64,000 nt of DNA from Limimaricola sp027213785 (GCF_050847355.1 NZ_CP193755.1:310001-374000), one strand, 5' to 3'. Positions 25,067-33,966 are shown, numbered from the stretch's first letter. Numbers and translations: made by a program. Notes: generated by a model from the sequence alone, not told the origin.

Positions 25067-26233
25067 TTATTCGCCCTTGATCCGGGCGGCGGCGTCGTCG
25101 AGCGCCGCCTGCGGCTCCTGCGCGCCGTTGGTGATATTGGTCAGCGCCGGCTGCATCGCGGCCCAGAACGCGCCCATCTCGGGGTTCGAGGGCATCGGGA
25201 TGCCGTCCTTGGCGACGTCGAGCATGGCGCTCACCTTCTCGTCGTCCTGCGCCGCGGCGGCCGACTGGTCGGCCAGCGCACCCAGCGCACCGCTCTCGTT
25301 CCAGACGCTCAGCCCCTCGTCGGTGAGCAGGTAGCTTTCGATGAACTCCTGCGCGAGGTCGAGATTGGGCGAGGCGGCGTTCAGGGCCAGCGCCTGCACC
25401 CCAAGGAAGGGCGGGGCCAGCTCGCCATCGACCTTGGGCAGCGGCGCCACGCCGAAATCGATGCCCGATCCGGCGAGGTTGGCCCAGGCCCACGGCCCGT
25501 TGATGACCATGGCGACCTCGCCATTGTTCATCGCGCCTTCCATGACGCCGTAATCGACGCCCTTGGGCATGACGCCGTCCTCGATCAGCGAGGCCAGCAC
25601 CTCGGCGCCCTCGACCGCGCCCTCGGTGTTCACGCCCGAGGTCGCACCGTCATAGGAGCCTTCGACCTTCTGGAAGGCGAAGCCGCCATTGGCCGCGAGC
25701 ATCGGGAAGGTGAAATAGGTGTTGTTGTAGTCCCACAGGATCGGCGCCACGCCCTCGGGCAACTCCATCGCCGCGATCTCCGAGAAATCGGCGGGCGGGG
25801 TGTCGACGTATTCCTTGTTGTAGATCAGGTGCGCGGCCTCGACCGCGACCGGGTAGCCCCATGTGGCGCCGTCGAAGGTCACGGCCTCTATCGCGGCGGG
25901 CAGGATGCCGTCGGTGAAATCGGCGCCAGGGGTCACGGGGGCGATGATGCCGCCCGTGGACCATTCGCCGAGGCGGTCATGCGCGTGCATCACGATGTCC
26001 GGCCCGTCACCGGTGGCGGCGGCCTGCTGGAACTTCTCGGGCAGCGGCTCGACCACGGCCACCTCGACCGGTACGCCGAACTCCTCCTCGAAGGTCTTGC
26101 CGATCTCGCGCAGCGCGTCGGGGGCGCGGTTGTCGCCGGTCCAGATCAGCAGCTTGCCATCCTCGAAGGCCAGCGCCGGCGCGGCCGACAGCATCAACAG
26201 CGCCACGGCGCCGAGGGTCTTGGTCTTGGTCAT
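25067..26233 (-). CDS. malE: Maltose/maltodextrin-binding protein MalE
   Basis: 388-residue periplasmic solute-binding protein. A signal peptide (KTLGAVALLMLSAAPALA) precedes FEDGKLLIWTGDN. The MalE-family hallmark FQQAAATGDGPDIVMHAHDR is well kept, as are AVEAAHLIYNKEYVDTPP and NGPWAWANL. The start at 26233 follows GGGAGGATGAC; the long frame upstream crosses the promoter and is rejected. It heads malEFG and faces lacI-malK, sharing an operator region. Maltose or a related alpha-glucoside is the likely ligand. Confidence 0.9.
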   Translation of the reverse strand: MTKTKTLGAVALLMLSAAPALAFEDGKLLIWTGDNRAPDALREIGKTFEEEFGVPVEVAVVEPLPEKFQQAAATGDGPDIVMHAHDRLGEWSTGGIIAPVTPGADFTDGILPAAIEAVTFDGATWGYPVAVEAAHLIYNKEYVDTPPADFSEIAAMELPEGVAPILWDYNNTYFTFPMLAANGGFAFQKVEGSYDGATSGVNTEGAVEGAEVLASLIEDGVMPKGVDYGVMEGAMNNGEVAMVINGPWAWANLAGSGIDFGVAPLPKVDGELAPPFLGVQALALNAASPNLDLAQEFIESYLLTDEGLSVWNESGALGALADQSAAAAQDDEKVSAMLDVAKDGIPMPSNPEMGAFWAAMQPALTNITNGAQEPQAALDDAAARIKGE

Positions 26234-26311
26234 GTCATCCTCCCAGATCGTCCCGCCGCCGGGTCCTCCCCACGGCGCGATTCGCGGCACGATAGCAAAG
26301 CGGCCGGTTTT

Positions 26312-26327
26312 CTCAAACCGCTTTGAG
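26312..26327. promoter_or_regulatory. LacI-type operator 1 (malE side)
   Basis: CTCAAACCGCTTTGAG is a near-perfect palindrome with a central CG, the typical shape of LacI-family operators. It lies in the malE/lacI divergent region, about 80 bases upstream of malE, and is the natural site for the adjacent LacI regulator. Confidence 0.65.
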
Positions 26328-26390
26328 GCTGACGGCGGGACACCGAGCTTTTCGTTGCAATTGCGGGGGCGCGAGGCATAGATTGCCGCT

Positions 26391-26405
26391 GCAAGCGCTT
26401 TGAAC
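26391..26405. promoter_or_regulatory. LacI-type operator 2 (lacI side)
   Basis: GCAAGCGCTTTGAAC contains the 8-bp palindrome AAGCGCTT and resembles operator 1. It ends 22 bases before the lacI start codon, so it could mediate autoregulation of lacI-malK; the two operator centres are about 77 bp apart. Confidence 0.55.
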
Positions 26406-26426
26406 GGCCGGGGGAGGGGTCGCGGC

Positions 26427-27482
26427 ATGGCGACTCTCAAGGACATCTCCACCGAGCTCGGTCTCTCGGTCGCCACGGTGAGCCGGGCGCTCAACGGCTT
26501 TCCGGAGGTCGGCGCCCGGACCCGGGCCCGGGTGCAGGAGGCGGCGACGCGGCTGGGCTACCGGCCCAACCGCTCGGCGCAGCGGCTGGCGACCGGCCGC
26601 TCGGGCGTGGTCGGCATGATCGTCAAGCTGCGCGCCGACATGTCGGCCGACCAGACCTTCTTCGACGTGCTGACCACGCTGACTGCCGAGTTGGCGGCGC
26701 GCGATCTCGACCTCGTGCTCTCGGTCGATCAGGGCAACGACCCGGTCGCGCCCTACGAGCGGATGCTGGAGCGCGACCTGCTCGACGGCTTCGTGCTGAA
26801 CGCGCCGGTGCCGAACGATCCGCGGCCGGGCTTTCTGCGTGCGCGCGGCGTGCCCTTCGTGATGCACGGCCAGGCCCATGCCGCGCCGGATTACGCCTTC
26901 TTCGGCATCGACAATCGCGCCGTCTGCGCCGACGCGGTCGAGCTGCTTGCCAGCCTCGGCCATGCCCGGATTGCGCTGATCAACGGCGAGGCGCGCTTCG
27001 CCTTTGCCGAGGAGCGCGAGCAGGGATTTCGTGCCGCCATGGCGGTGGAGGGGCTGGCGGTGCCCGATGGCTTCGTCGCGGGTGGCGCGCCGACCGAGAG
27101 CACCGGCTACACGCAGGCGCTGGCTTGGCTCTCGGGACGAGCCGGGCCGCGGCCCACCGCGATTCTCTGCGCCACCACCCCGGTGGCACAGGGCGTGCTG
27201 CGTGCGGCGCGCGATCTCGGGCTTTCGATGCCGGGGGACCTTTCGGTCATCGCGCATGACGACGCGCTGCCCGGCATCCGGCCCGCGCATTTCAACCCGG
27301 CCCTGACCGTGACCCACGCGCCGCTGCGCGACGCCTGCGCACCGTTGGCGCAGATGCTCGTCGACCATCTGAACGGCGCGCCGCCCGCGCGCCTGCAAAC
27401 CGTGAACCGGGCCGGGCTGATCGTCCGGGCCTCGACCGGCCCCGTCCCGAAGGGAGAGGAGAGACCATGGCAGACCCCGTGA
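26427..27482 (+). CDS. LacI family transcriptional regulator of the mal operon
   Basis: 351-residue repressor. The N-terminal helix-turn-helix (ATLKDISTELGLSVATVSRALNG) and hinge (YRPNRSAQRLATGRSG) are classic LacI, followed by a periplasmic-binding-like sensor (VVGMIVKLR, FFGIDNRAVCADAVELL, LSVIAHDDALP). The start at 26427 follows GGGGGAGGGG; an in-frame codon further upstream falls over operator 2. It overlaps malK by 16 bases, so regulator and ATPase are co-expressed. Expected ligand is maltose or an alpha-glucoside. Confidence 0.9.
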   Translation: MATLKDISTELGLSVATVSRALNGFPEVGARTRARVQEAATRLGYRPNRSAQRLATGRSGVVGMIVKLRADMSADQTFFDVLTTLTAELAARDLDLVLSVDQGNDPVAPYERMLERDLLDGFVLNAPVPNDPRPGFLRARGVPFVMHGQAHAAPDYAFFGIDNRAVCADAVELLASLGHARIALINGEARFAFAEEREQGFRAAMAVEGLAVPDGFVAGGAPTESTGYTQALAWLSGRAGPRPTAILCATTPVAQGVLRAARDLGLSMPGDLSVIAHDDALPGIRPAHFNPALTVTHAPLRDACAPLAQMLVDHLNGAPPARLQTVNRAGLIVRASTGPVPKGEERPWQTP

Positions 27483-28576
27483 CCAGCGCACTGCGCGCCG
27501 ACCAGCTCAAGAAGAGCTATGGCGGCGTCGAGGTGCTGCATTCGATCGATATCGACATGAAGCCGGGCGAATTCCTCGTCCTCGTCGGCCCGTCCGGCTG
27601 CGGCAAGTCCACGCTGCTCAACTGCATCGCCGGGCTCGAGGAGATATCGGGCGGCGCGTTGGAGATCGGGGGGCGCGACGTGACGCACGAGCCGCCAAAG
27701 GACCGCGACATCGCCATGGTGTTCCAGTCCTACGCGCTCTACCCGACGATGAACGTGGCCGAGAACATCGGCTTCGGCATGAAGGTACGCAAGGTCCCCA
27801 AGGCCGAGGCGCAGCGCAGGATCGAGGAGGTCGCGAAGCTCCTGCGGATCGACCACCTGCTCGACCGCAAGCCTTCCCAGCTCTCGGGTGGCCAGCGCCA
27901 GCGCGTCGCGATGGGCCGGGCGCTGGTGCGCGATCCCAAGCTGTTTTTGTTCGATGAGCCGCTGTCGAACCTCGATGCCAAGCTTCGCGTCGAGATGCGC
28001 GCCGAGATCAAGCGCATCCACAAGACCACCCATGCCTCGATCGTCTACGTCACCCACGACCAGATCGAGGCGATGACTCTGGCCAGCCGGATCGTCGTGC
28101 TCAAGGGCGGTGTGGTGCAGCAGATCGGCACGCCGCAGGAGATCTACGACACGCCCGCCAATACCTTCGTCGCGGATTTCATGGGCTCGCCGCCGATGAA
28201 CCTCGTACCCGCCCGCGTCACCGAGACCGGTCTCGACATCGACGGCATCGCGCTCGCCATGGGGCCGGGTTGGCGCGCGGCCGATCTGCCGGCGCGGGTG
28301 ACGCTCGGTATCCGGCCCGAGCATCTGAGCCGGGCCACCGGCACCCCCGACCTCGTGGTCGCGCCGAAGATGATCGAGAACACCGGCGCCGAGGCCTATG
28401 TCAATTTCGTGCTCGGTGGCGAAACCATCACCGCGCGGCTGCCGGGCCGCATCCCCGAGGACGCCACCGACCATGTCGATCTCGCGGTGGCGCGAGAGGG
28501 GCTGTGCCTGTTCGACATCGAGACCGGCACCCGGATCGAGCGGGCGCCGGCGCTCAGTGCAGCCGTCGCCGGCTGA
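27467..28576 (+). CDS. malK: Sugar ABC transporter ATP-binding protein (MalK/UgpC type)
   Basis: 369-residue ATPase energising the adjacent MalEFG importer. Walker A GPSGCGKST, Q-loop in MVFQSYALYP, signature LSGGQRQRV, Walker B LFLFDEP and the switch THDQIEAM are all present, followed by a C-terminal TOBE/regulatory domain from about residue 240 (GIRPEHLSRA). GGGAGAGGAGAG precedes the ATG. It overlaps lacI at the start and the convergent hypothetical gene by 23 bases at the end. Confidence 0.92.
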   Translation: MADPVTSALRADQLKKSYGGVEVLHSIDIDMKPGEFLVLVGPSGCGKSTLLNCIAGLEEISGGALEIGGRDVTHEPPKDRDIAMVFQSYALYPTMNVAENIGFGMKVRKVPKAEAQRRIEEVAKLLRIDHLLDRKPSQLSGGQRQRVAMGRALVRDPKLFLFDEPLSNLDAKLRVEMRAEIKRIHKTTHASIVYVTHDQIEAMTLASRIVVLKGGVVQQIGTPQEIYDTPANTFVADFMGSPPMNLVPARVTETGLDIDGIALAMGPGWRAADLPARVTLGIRPEHLSRATGTPDLVVAPKMIENTGAEAYVNFVLGGETITARLPGRIPEDATDHVDLAVAREGLCLFDIETGTRIERAPALSAAVAG

Positions 28577-29030
28577 TCCCGGCGCGGCGCAGGCCGAGGC
28601 CCAGCGCCTCGGCCAGATGGGCGGCCTCCGCCGCGGCCTCCGGCCGCAGGAACGCCATGGCGAGCATCATCGCCTCTTCCCGCGCGGCTTCGGAGCCATG
28701 GCCGATCAGCCGCGCGAACCAGGCTTCATCGGCACCGAGACAGGCGCAGTCGGCGGCGTGGCGCATCAGCGGCCGACGTCCCGTCGTGGCGCAGAGCCGC
28801 GCCAGCGCGTCGAGCGCGCGCGCCGCCGCACCGGCCGGGCCGGGGTCGAGATCGGGGGCGAGCCGGGCGGCCACGGCCTCGAAGCCGGCATCGCACCACA
28901 GCCTGAGCAGCCGCACGGCGCGCGCCTCGATCGCGCCGAGATCGTCGAGACGCCCCACCGGCGCACCGCCGATGGGACTGCGGGGACGAGAATCGTCGGA
29001 AGGAAAATCCTGGGGAAAGTCGCGGGGCAT
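28554..29030 (-). CDS. Conserved hypothetical protein
   Basis: 158-residue soluble protein, no named family. It has a helical middle (LDDLGAIEARAVRLLRLWCDAG) and a Cys-containing motif RRPLMRHAADCACLGADEAWFARLIG that I recall from similar Rhodobacteraceae proteins. The ATG at 29030 follows GAGG by six bases; a longer reading starts upstream across a palindromic promoter region and is less likely. It overlaps the convergent malK end by 23 bases and lies downstream of the GntR gene. Confidence 0.65.
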   Translation of the reverse strand: MPRDFPQDFPSDDSRPRSPIGGAPVGRLDDLGAIEARAVRLLRLWCDAGFEAVAARLAPDLDPGPAGAAARALDALARLCATTGRRPLMRHAADCACLGADEAWFARLIGHGSEAAREEAMMLAMAFLRPEAAAEAAHLAEALGLGLRRAGISRRRLH

Positions 29031-29091
29031 GACGGGCCTCGATGGTCCTGAACGCGTCCGGCTTGCGACGGCTGGTCCGTCGTGGCTGAGC

Positions 29092-29122
29092 CATACCTGA
29101 CAATAAATGTCGGGTATGTCAA
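29092..29122 (-). promoter_or_regulatory. Palindrome overlapping a candidate promoter for the hypothetical gene
   Basis: CATACCTGACA and TGTCGGGTATG (29092-29102, 29108-29118) form an 11-bp inverted repeat with one mismatch around ATAAA. On the minus strand a consensus -35 TTGACA (29122-29117) overlaps it and directly follows the gntR stop; AGGTAT 18 bases further could be the -10. The layout fits repression by the neighbouring GntR protein, but a terminator role is not excluded. Confidence 0.45.
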
Positions 29123-29785
29123 TCACCCCTTGAGCAGCCGCAGCCCCTGGGTCACATCGGTCCGCACTGCCAGACGCAGCCCCGGCTCGTCCCCGGCCCT
29201 GAGCGCCGCGAGGATCAGCTTGTGATGATAGGGCGGCTCGGTGCGACGCAGTCGCCCGTAAAGCGCCCGCATGGTGGGGCCGAGCTGCAGCCAGACGGTC
29301 TCGGTCATGGCGAGGATCGCGGGCGACTGGGCCCGCAGGTAGAGCGTGCGGTGAAATTCGAGATTCATGCGGATATAGCCGGTGGCGTCGTGCCGGGCGA
29401 CCATCTGGCTGACCCCGGCGTTGATCGCTTCGAGCCGGTCGATCAGCGCGAAATGCGCCCGTGGCAGCGCCCGCGAGGCCAGTTCCGGCTCGAGCATGGC
29501 GCGCAGCGCTGCCAGCTCCTCGATCCGCTCGTTGGTGAGTGCCGGCGTCGCGACGCGGCCCGAGGAGGAGAGCGACAGCGCGCCCTCGGCCACCAGCCGC
29601 CGCACCGCTTCGCGGGCGGGGGTCATCGACACTTCGAACAGCTTGCCGATGCCGCGCAGCGTCAGCGATTCACCGGGGGCGATCTCGCCATGCATGATGC
29701 GGGTTCTGAGCGAGCGATACACCCGGTCATGCGCCGCCCCGGCGGGGTCGGGGGCGCGGGGGGTGGCGACGGCGGGCGGGATCAC
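29123..29785 (-). CDS. GntR family transcriptional regulator (FCD domain)
   Basis: 220-residue regulator. The winged helix-turn-helix spans about residues 14-80 (YRSLRTRIMHGEIAPGESLT, then SMTPAREAVRRLVAEGAL), followed by the all-helical FCD sensor with metal-ligand-type histidines (NLEFHRTLYLRAQ; YHHKLILAALRAGD). FCD regulators sense organic acids or uronates. The start is the GTG at 29785, which overlaps the upstream metallopeptidase stop as GTGA. A palindrome sits right after its stop codon. Confidence 0.88.
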   Translation of the reverse strand: MIPPAVATPRAPDPAGAAHDRVYRSLRTRIMHGEIAPGESLTLRGIGKLFEVSMTPAREAVRRLVAEGALSLSSSGRVATPALTNERIEELAALRAMLEPELASRALPRAHFALIDRLEAINAGVSQMVARHDATGYIRMNLEFHRTLYLRAQSPAILAMTETVWLQLGPTMRALYGRLRRTEPPYHHKLILAALRAGDEPGLRLAVRTDVTQGLRLLKG

Positions 29786-30492
29786 GCGGTGGCTCCGGCG
29801 GGGGCGGTGAAATCGATCCGCTGCAGCGCGTCGCCATGCAGACGCAGCCAGTCGCGCGCGGCGCGATGCTGCGGGAACAGCTGCTCGCACACCGCCCAGA
29901 AGGCGGGCGAGTGGTTCATCTCGGCCAGATGCGCGACCTCGTGGGCGGCGACGTAGTCGCCGATCTCGGGCGGCGCCATGACCAGCCGCCAGGACAGCAT
30001 GATGTCGCCCTTCGAGCTGCACGATCCCCAGCGCGAGCGGGTGTCGCGAAAGCTCAGCCGCCCGGTACGGCGGCCCAGCGCGGCGGCGTGGCGGTCCACG
30101 GCGGCCGAAAGGCGATCGCGGGCGCGGGCCTTGAGGAAGGCCATCGCCCGCGCCGGGGCGCGCGCCGCGTCATCGGGCAGGAGCAGCACCCGACCCTCGA
30201 GCCGTGGGCTGCGCAGGGCGGCGGGCCGCAGCGCGATTTCCTCGCCCAGATAGGGCAGCGAGCCGCCCAGCCGCACCGCGCGTGGCGGCGCCACCCGTTC
30301 GAGATGACCGCGCACCCAGGCCTCGCGTTCGCGCAGGAAGGCCAGCGCCTCGCGCTCGGGCGTGCGTCGGGGCAGCGTCAGCGTCACCCGCCCGTCGCGA
30401 TGCGAGACCCGAAGCGTGATTCGCCCCGCCCGATCCGAGCGGCGCAGCGCCACCGTCAGGGGCGGGTTGCCCGGCAGCACGTGTTCACCCAT
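29782..30492 (-). CDS. YgjP-type zinc metallopeptidase (M48/SprT-like, DUF45)
   Basis: 236-residue protein. The zinc site HEVAHLAEMNHSPAFW (H-E-x-x-H plus a downstream His) lies near residue 185, preceded by the conserved SRWGSCSSKGDIMLSWRLVMAP segment of the YgjP family. No signal peptide is seen, so it is cytoplasmic; substrate unknown. Its stop overlaps the GTG start of the GntR gene. Confidence 0.87.
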   Translation of the reverse strand: MGEHVLPGNPPLTVALRRSDRAGRITLRVSHRDGRVTLTLPRRTPEREALAFLREREAWVRGHLERVAPPRAVRLGGSLPYLGEEIALRPAALRSPRLEGRVLLLPDDAARAPARAMAFLKARARDRLSAAVDRHAAALGRRTGRLSFRDTRSRWGSCSSKGDIMLSWRLVMAPPEIGDYVAAHEVAHLAEMNHSPAFWAVCEQLFPQHRAARDWLRLHGDALQRIDFTAPAGATA

Positions 30493-30640
30493 ATCCCGCT
30501 TGCCTCCCTCCGCCCAAAGGCTTTGACAGCCTGCCGCGCTTATGGCAGGGGAGCGCGATCCGCCGCAAGGCCGAGGCGCGTTTCGCGCCCGGGCCGGCGC
30601 GCCCGCCGATCATCGTCGCACGGAACTGGAAGGACAGCCC

Positions 30641-30973
30641 ATGCCGAAGGAAGAATGGGGAACCAAGCGCATCTGCCCGACCACGGGCAAGCGCTTCTAT
30701 GACCTGAACGCAAACCCGATCATCAGCCCCTATACCGGGCAGGTGGTCACGCTCGACACCGGCAAGCACCGCACCATGGTGGCGGATGCCGAGGACGCGC
30801 AGACCAAGAAGATGAAGAAGTCCTCGGAGGATGACGAGGAGCTGCTGCTCGACGACGACGACAGCGACGATGACGACGTCGATCTGGGCGATGACGTGCT
30901 CGATGATGACGACGACAGCGATGACGTGTCGCTCGACGAGCTGGCCGATGTTCCGGCCGAGGACGACGAGTAA
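30641..30973 (+). CDS. TIGR02300 family protein with acidic tail
   Basis: 110-residue protein. The N-terminal half (EEWGTKRICPTTGKRFYDLN, then NPIISPYTGQVV) is the conserved TIGR02300/FYDLN domain of alphaproteobacteria. From about residue 65 the sequence is dominated by Asp and Glu in long runs. The N-terminal Cys and Thr-rich motif resembles a degenerate zinc ribbon. Function unknown. The ATG at 30641 is used; the frame is open further upstream without a convincing ribosome site. Confidence 0.85.
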   Translation: MPKEEWGTKRICPTTGKRFYDLNANPIISPYTGQVVTLDTGKHRTMVADAEDAQTKKMKKSSEDDEELLLDDDDSDDDDVDLGDDVLDDDDDSDDVSLDELADVPAEDDE

Positions 30974-31003
30974 GATTTTTCGGCCCGGGCGCGTGTTTTC
31001 CGC

Positions 31004-31032
31004 TTGCACCCGCCCGGCGCCACCCTTAGAGA
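31004..31032 (+). promoter_or_regulatory. Candidate promoter of tRNA-Ala
   Basis: TTGCAC (31004-31009) and TAGAGA (31027-31032) are separated by 17 bases and lie about 50 bases upstream of the tRNA, a plausible sigma-70-type arrangement. There is no terminator hairpin between the TIGR02300 gene and the tRNA. Confidence 0.4.
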
Positions 31033-31084
31033 GCGGCACACGGGCAGCGACGCTGACCGACACGGCGGAAACGCCGGACATGAT

Positions 31085-31160
<76 letters not shown>

Positions 31161-31610
31161 TCATCTTCCAGACGCCTTTATATTAGCCATGCGGATCGAA
31201 CCTGATCCGAACATGCTTCATTTGCCCTGAGCGGTCCCGACGGGCCCTTGAGCGTGCAAACGGCCTATCTCCGCTCCTTCGTAGTGCCGGCCCGGCAGGA
31301 TATTACGGCGTTCCGCGCCGCGTTCGTCCGCCCCGGCTCTGCCGTAAGCCCGTGACCGCGGGTTCGGGGGCTGCCCACCCCATACGCAGGCCGTCCCGTT
31401 GCGCTTTTACAACCATCAGGCATGTTTTCGCGGTTGGGGGGCATAGCCGCTAAGTGGTACTTGTTCGGCAAAGTTCGGCTAGGTCGAACGGCGTTTCGCG
31501 GCGCGAAACCGCCTTTTCTCCCCCGTACCGCCTCACCGGCTTCGCAATTCGCATGATCCTGCATAGGGCAACCGGCGCAAACCGGTACCGATCAAGGATC
31601 ACCACTACAC
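31161..31610. other. 450-base intergenic region, no gene recognised
   Basis: Between tRNA-Ala and the CAP-domain gene I see no convincing coding sequence on either strand; a 99-codon minus-strand frame has no ribosome site or family features. A hairpin GGCGTTTCGCG/CGCGAAACCGCC (about 31489-31512, one bulge) lies about 100 bases before the CAP gene and may be part of its leader. Base composition is somewhat less GC-rich than the genes. Confidence 0.5.
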
Positions 31611-32480
31611 ATGTCTATCGCGAACGACCTCGAACGGCAGATGCTGTCGTTGATCAACGAAGAGCGGAGCACGCTCGGTCTCAGCTCCCTCAAGCTCGAA
31701 CTCAACCTGAACGACTCGAGCGAGGATCACAGCAATTGGATGCTGCAGAGCGATACCTTCTCCCATACCGGCCAGGGCGGCTCGAGCGCGACCGACCGCA
31801 TGCGCGCCGCCGATTTCGACTTCTCCGGAAGCTGGGCCTCGGGCGAGAACCTCGCCTGGCAATCCGAGCGCGGCGCCTCCGGGCTCTCCGATGACGTGGT
31901 CGATCTGCACGAATCGCTGATGAACAGCCCGGGCCACCGCGCCAACATCCTGAACCCCGACTTCGAATATGTCGGCATCGGGATCGAGCGGGGCGATTTC
32001 AAGGGTTGGGATGGTGTCATGGTCACCCAGAACTTTGCCCGCACCGGCGGACAGGTTGATCTGGATAAGGGCGCTTCGACGACACCCTCGGACACCTCGG
32101 CGCCCCAGAACAGGCCGGTCGCTCAGGACACCGCACCGGTCGTTACCGTGGACGATGTGACGCTCGGCAAGGTGAAGGGCGGCTATCGGACCCGTCTCGA
32201 CAAGCATCTCGAGGTTGCCGACACCGATGGCGACGCGATCAAGTGGTTCGAACTGCGCGACACCGCGGGGCGCGACAACTTCATCTTCAAGGGCCAGGGC
32301 CGGATCGATGCCGATGACGGGGTTCGGATCGCCGCCGACGATCTCGACATGATCCGGCTGCGGGTCAATCGCCGTCTCGGCGAGACAGAACTCGAAGTGC
32401 GGGCCTCCGACGGGCAGGATTCCGGCGAGTGGGAGGTTTTCACCCTCACCACTCTGAGTGCCGAGGACTGGCTCGCCTGA
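31611..32480 (+). CDS. CAP/SCP domain protein
   Basis: 289-residue protein with a CAP (SCP/PR-1) domain at about residues 8-145: LINEERSTLGLSSLKLELNLN, the metal/active-site-like DHSNWMLQSDTFSHTG with H-x-x-W and F-S-H, GENLAWQ, and SPGHRANILNPDFEYVGIG. Bacterial CAP proteins are usually secreted; no classical signal peptide is seen, but the C-terminal half is Asp-rich and could suit type I export. The C-terminal domain (from about residue 175) is unrecognised. A terminator at 32511 follows. Confidence 0.85.
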   Translation: MSIANDLERQMLSLINEERSTLGLSSLKLELNLNDSSEDHSNWMLQSDTFSHTGQGGSSATDRMRAADFDFSGSWASGENLAWQSERGASGLSDDVVDLHESLMNSPGHRANILNPDFEYVGIGIERGDFKGWDGVMVTQNFARTGGQVDLDKGASTTPSDTSAPQNRPVAQDTAPVVTVDDVTLGKVKGGYRTRLDKHLEVADTDGDAIKWFELRDTAGRDNFIFKGQGRIDADDGVRIAADDLDMIRLRVNRRLGETELEVRASDGQDSGEWEVFTLTTLSAEDWLA

Positions 32481-32510
32481 TTGAGGCTGCGCCCAGCTCG
32501 GAGAACTTCG

Positions 32511-32532
32511 ACGGCCGCCTTCGGGCGGCCGT
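32511..32532 (+). terminator. Terminator after the CAP-domain gene
   Basis: ACGGCCGCC, a TTCG tetraloop and GGCGGCCGT make a perfect 9-bp stem followed by ATCTCGTTTTG. It lies 30 bases past the CAP-protein stop in the convergent junction with lpd and may serve both strands. Confidence 0.7.
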
Positions 32533-32558
32533 ATCTCGTTTTGCGGCAGCCTTGGCGA

Positions 32559-33947
32559 TCAGGCGTGGATCGCGCCGTCGCCCAGTGCCAGTGCCGCCTC
32601 GCGCACGCCCTCGCTATAGGTGGGGTGGGCGTGGCAGGTGCGGGCCAGGTCCTCGGCGGCGGCGCCGAACTCCATCGCCACGCAGACCTCGTGGATCAGG
32701 TCGCCGGCCATCGGGCCGATGATATGCGCGCCGAGGATCCGGTCGGTCTCCTTGTCGGCGAGGATCTTCACGAAGCCCTCGGCCGAGAAGTTGGCCTTGG
32801 CCCGCGCGTTGCCGAGGAACGGGAACTTGCCGACCTTGTAGCCGCGGCCTTCCTCCTTGAGCTGCTCCTCGGTCTTGCCGACGGTCGCCACCTCGGGGTG
32901 GGTGTAGACGACGCCAGGGATCACCTCGTAATTCACGTGGCCCTTCTGGCCCGCGAGGATCTCGGCGATCGCCACGCCCTCATCCTCGGCCTTGTGCGCG
33001 AGCATCAGCCCGGGCACCGCGTCGCCGATCGCATAGACGCCGTCGACGCTGGTCTTGAAATGATCGTCGATCTTGATCTGGCCGCGATCGGTCATATCGA
33101 CGCCGAGCTCTTCGAGCCCGAGCCCTTCGACATAGGGCTTGCGACCGGTGGCCACGAGCACGCAATCGGCCGTCAGGCTTTCCTCGCTGTCGTCCTTGCG
33201 GCTCTTCCAGGTCACGGTGGCCTTCTCGCCCTCGACCGTGACACCCTGCACCGCCGAACCCAGCACGAATTTCAGCCCCTGCTTGGTCAGGATCTTCTGG
33301 AAGTTGCGAGCGACCTCGGCATCCATGCCCGGCGTGATCGCGTCGAGATACTCGACCACGGTGACCTCGCTGCCGAGACGGCGATAGACCGAGCCCAGCT
33401 CGAGCCCGATCACGCCGGCGCCGATCACCACCATCTTCTCGGGGATGCGGCCCAGCTCCAGCGCGCCGGTCGAGGTCACGACGACCTTCTCGTCGATCTC
33501 GACATTGGGGATCGAGGTGGGGACGGAGCCCGAGGCGATGACGATGTGCTTGGCCTCGTGGGTCTCGTCGCCGACCTTGACCTTGCCCGCCTCGGGGATC
33601 GAGCCCCAGCCCTTGAGCCAGTCGATCTTGTTCTTCTTGAACAGGAATTCGATGCCGCCGGTGTTCTGGCCGACGCTGTCGCGCTTGTAGGCGAGCATCT
33701 GGTCCCAATCCACCGTCGGCGTCTCGGCCTTCAGGCCCATCTTGGCGAAGTTGTGCTCGGCCTCGTGCAGCGCGTGGGTGGCGTGCAGCAGCGCCTTGGA
33801 GGGGATGCAGCCCACGTTGAGGCAGGTGCCGCCCAGCGTCTCGCGCCCCTCGACCACCGCGGTCTTGAGGCCGAGCTGGGCCGCCTTGATGGCGCAGACA
33901 TAGCCGCCGGGGCCGGCGCCGATGACGATGAGATCGTAGGATGCCAT
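32559..33947 (-). CDS. lpd: Dihydrolipoyl dehydrogenase (E3)
   Basis: 462-residue flavoprotein that reoxidises dihydrolipoamide with NAD+, here the E3 of the 2-oxoglutarate dehydrogenase complex. FAD-binding GAGPGGYVCAIKAAQLG (10-26), the redox disulfide GGTCLNVGCIPSK with Cys42 and Cys47, the NAD motif GAGVIGLELGSVYRRLGSEV, and the C-terminal His-Glu dyad in HAHPTYSEGVREA are all present. It is the last gene of the suc operon, after two MAPEG genes. Confidence 0.96.
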   Translation of the reverse strand: MASYDLIVIGAGPGGYVCAIKAAQLGLKTAVVEGRETLGGTCLNVGCIPSKALLHATHALHEAEHNFAKMGLKAETPTVDWDQMLAYKRDSVGQNTGGIEFLFKKNKIDWLKGWGSIPEAGKVKVGDETHEAKHIVIASGSVPTSIPNVEIDEKVVVTSTGALELGRIPEKMVVIGAGVIGLELGSVYRRLGSEVTVVEYLDAITPGMDAEVARNFQKILTKQGLKFVLGSAVQGVTVEGEKATVTWKSRKDDSEESLTADCVLVATGRKPYVEGLGLEELGVDMTDRGQIKIDDHFKTSVDGVYAIGDAVPGLMLAHKAEDEGVAIAEILAGQKGHVNYEVIPGVVYTHPEVATVGKTEEQLKEEGRGYKVGKFPFLGNARAKANFSAEGFVKILADKETDRILGAHIIGPMAGDLIHEVCVAMEFGAAAEDLARTCHAHPTYSEGVREAALALGDGAIHA

Positions 33948-33966
33948 GGAAAACTCCTGTGGGGTG

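Noticed and set aside
29123..30022. Longer GntR start overlapping the metallopeptidase
   Set aside because: The extension is a shadow of the metallopeptidase frame; the GTG at 29785 overlaps its stop in the usual coupled manner.
31265..31564. 99-codon minus-strand frame after the tRNA
   Set aside because: No ribosome site, no family features and low coding character.
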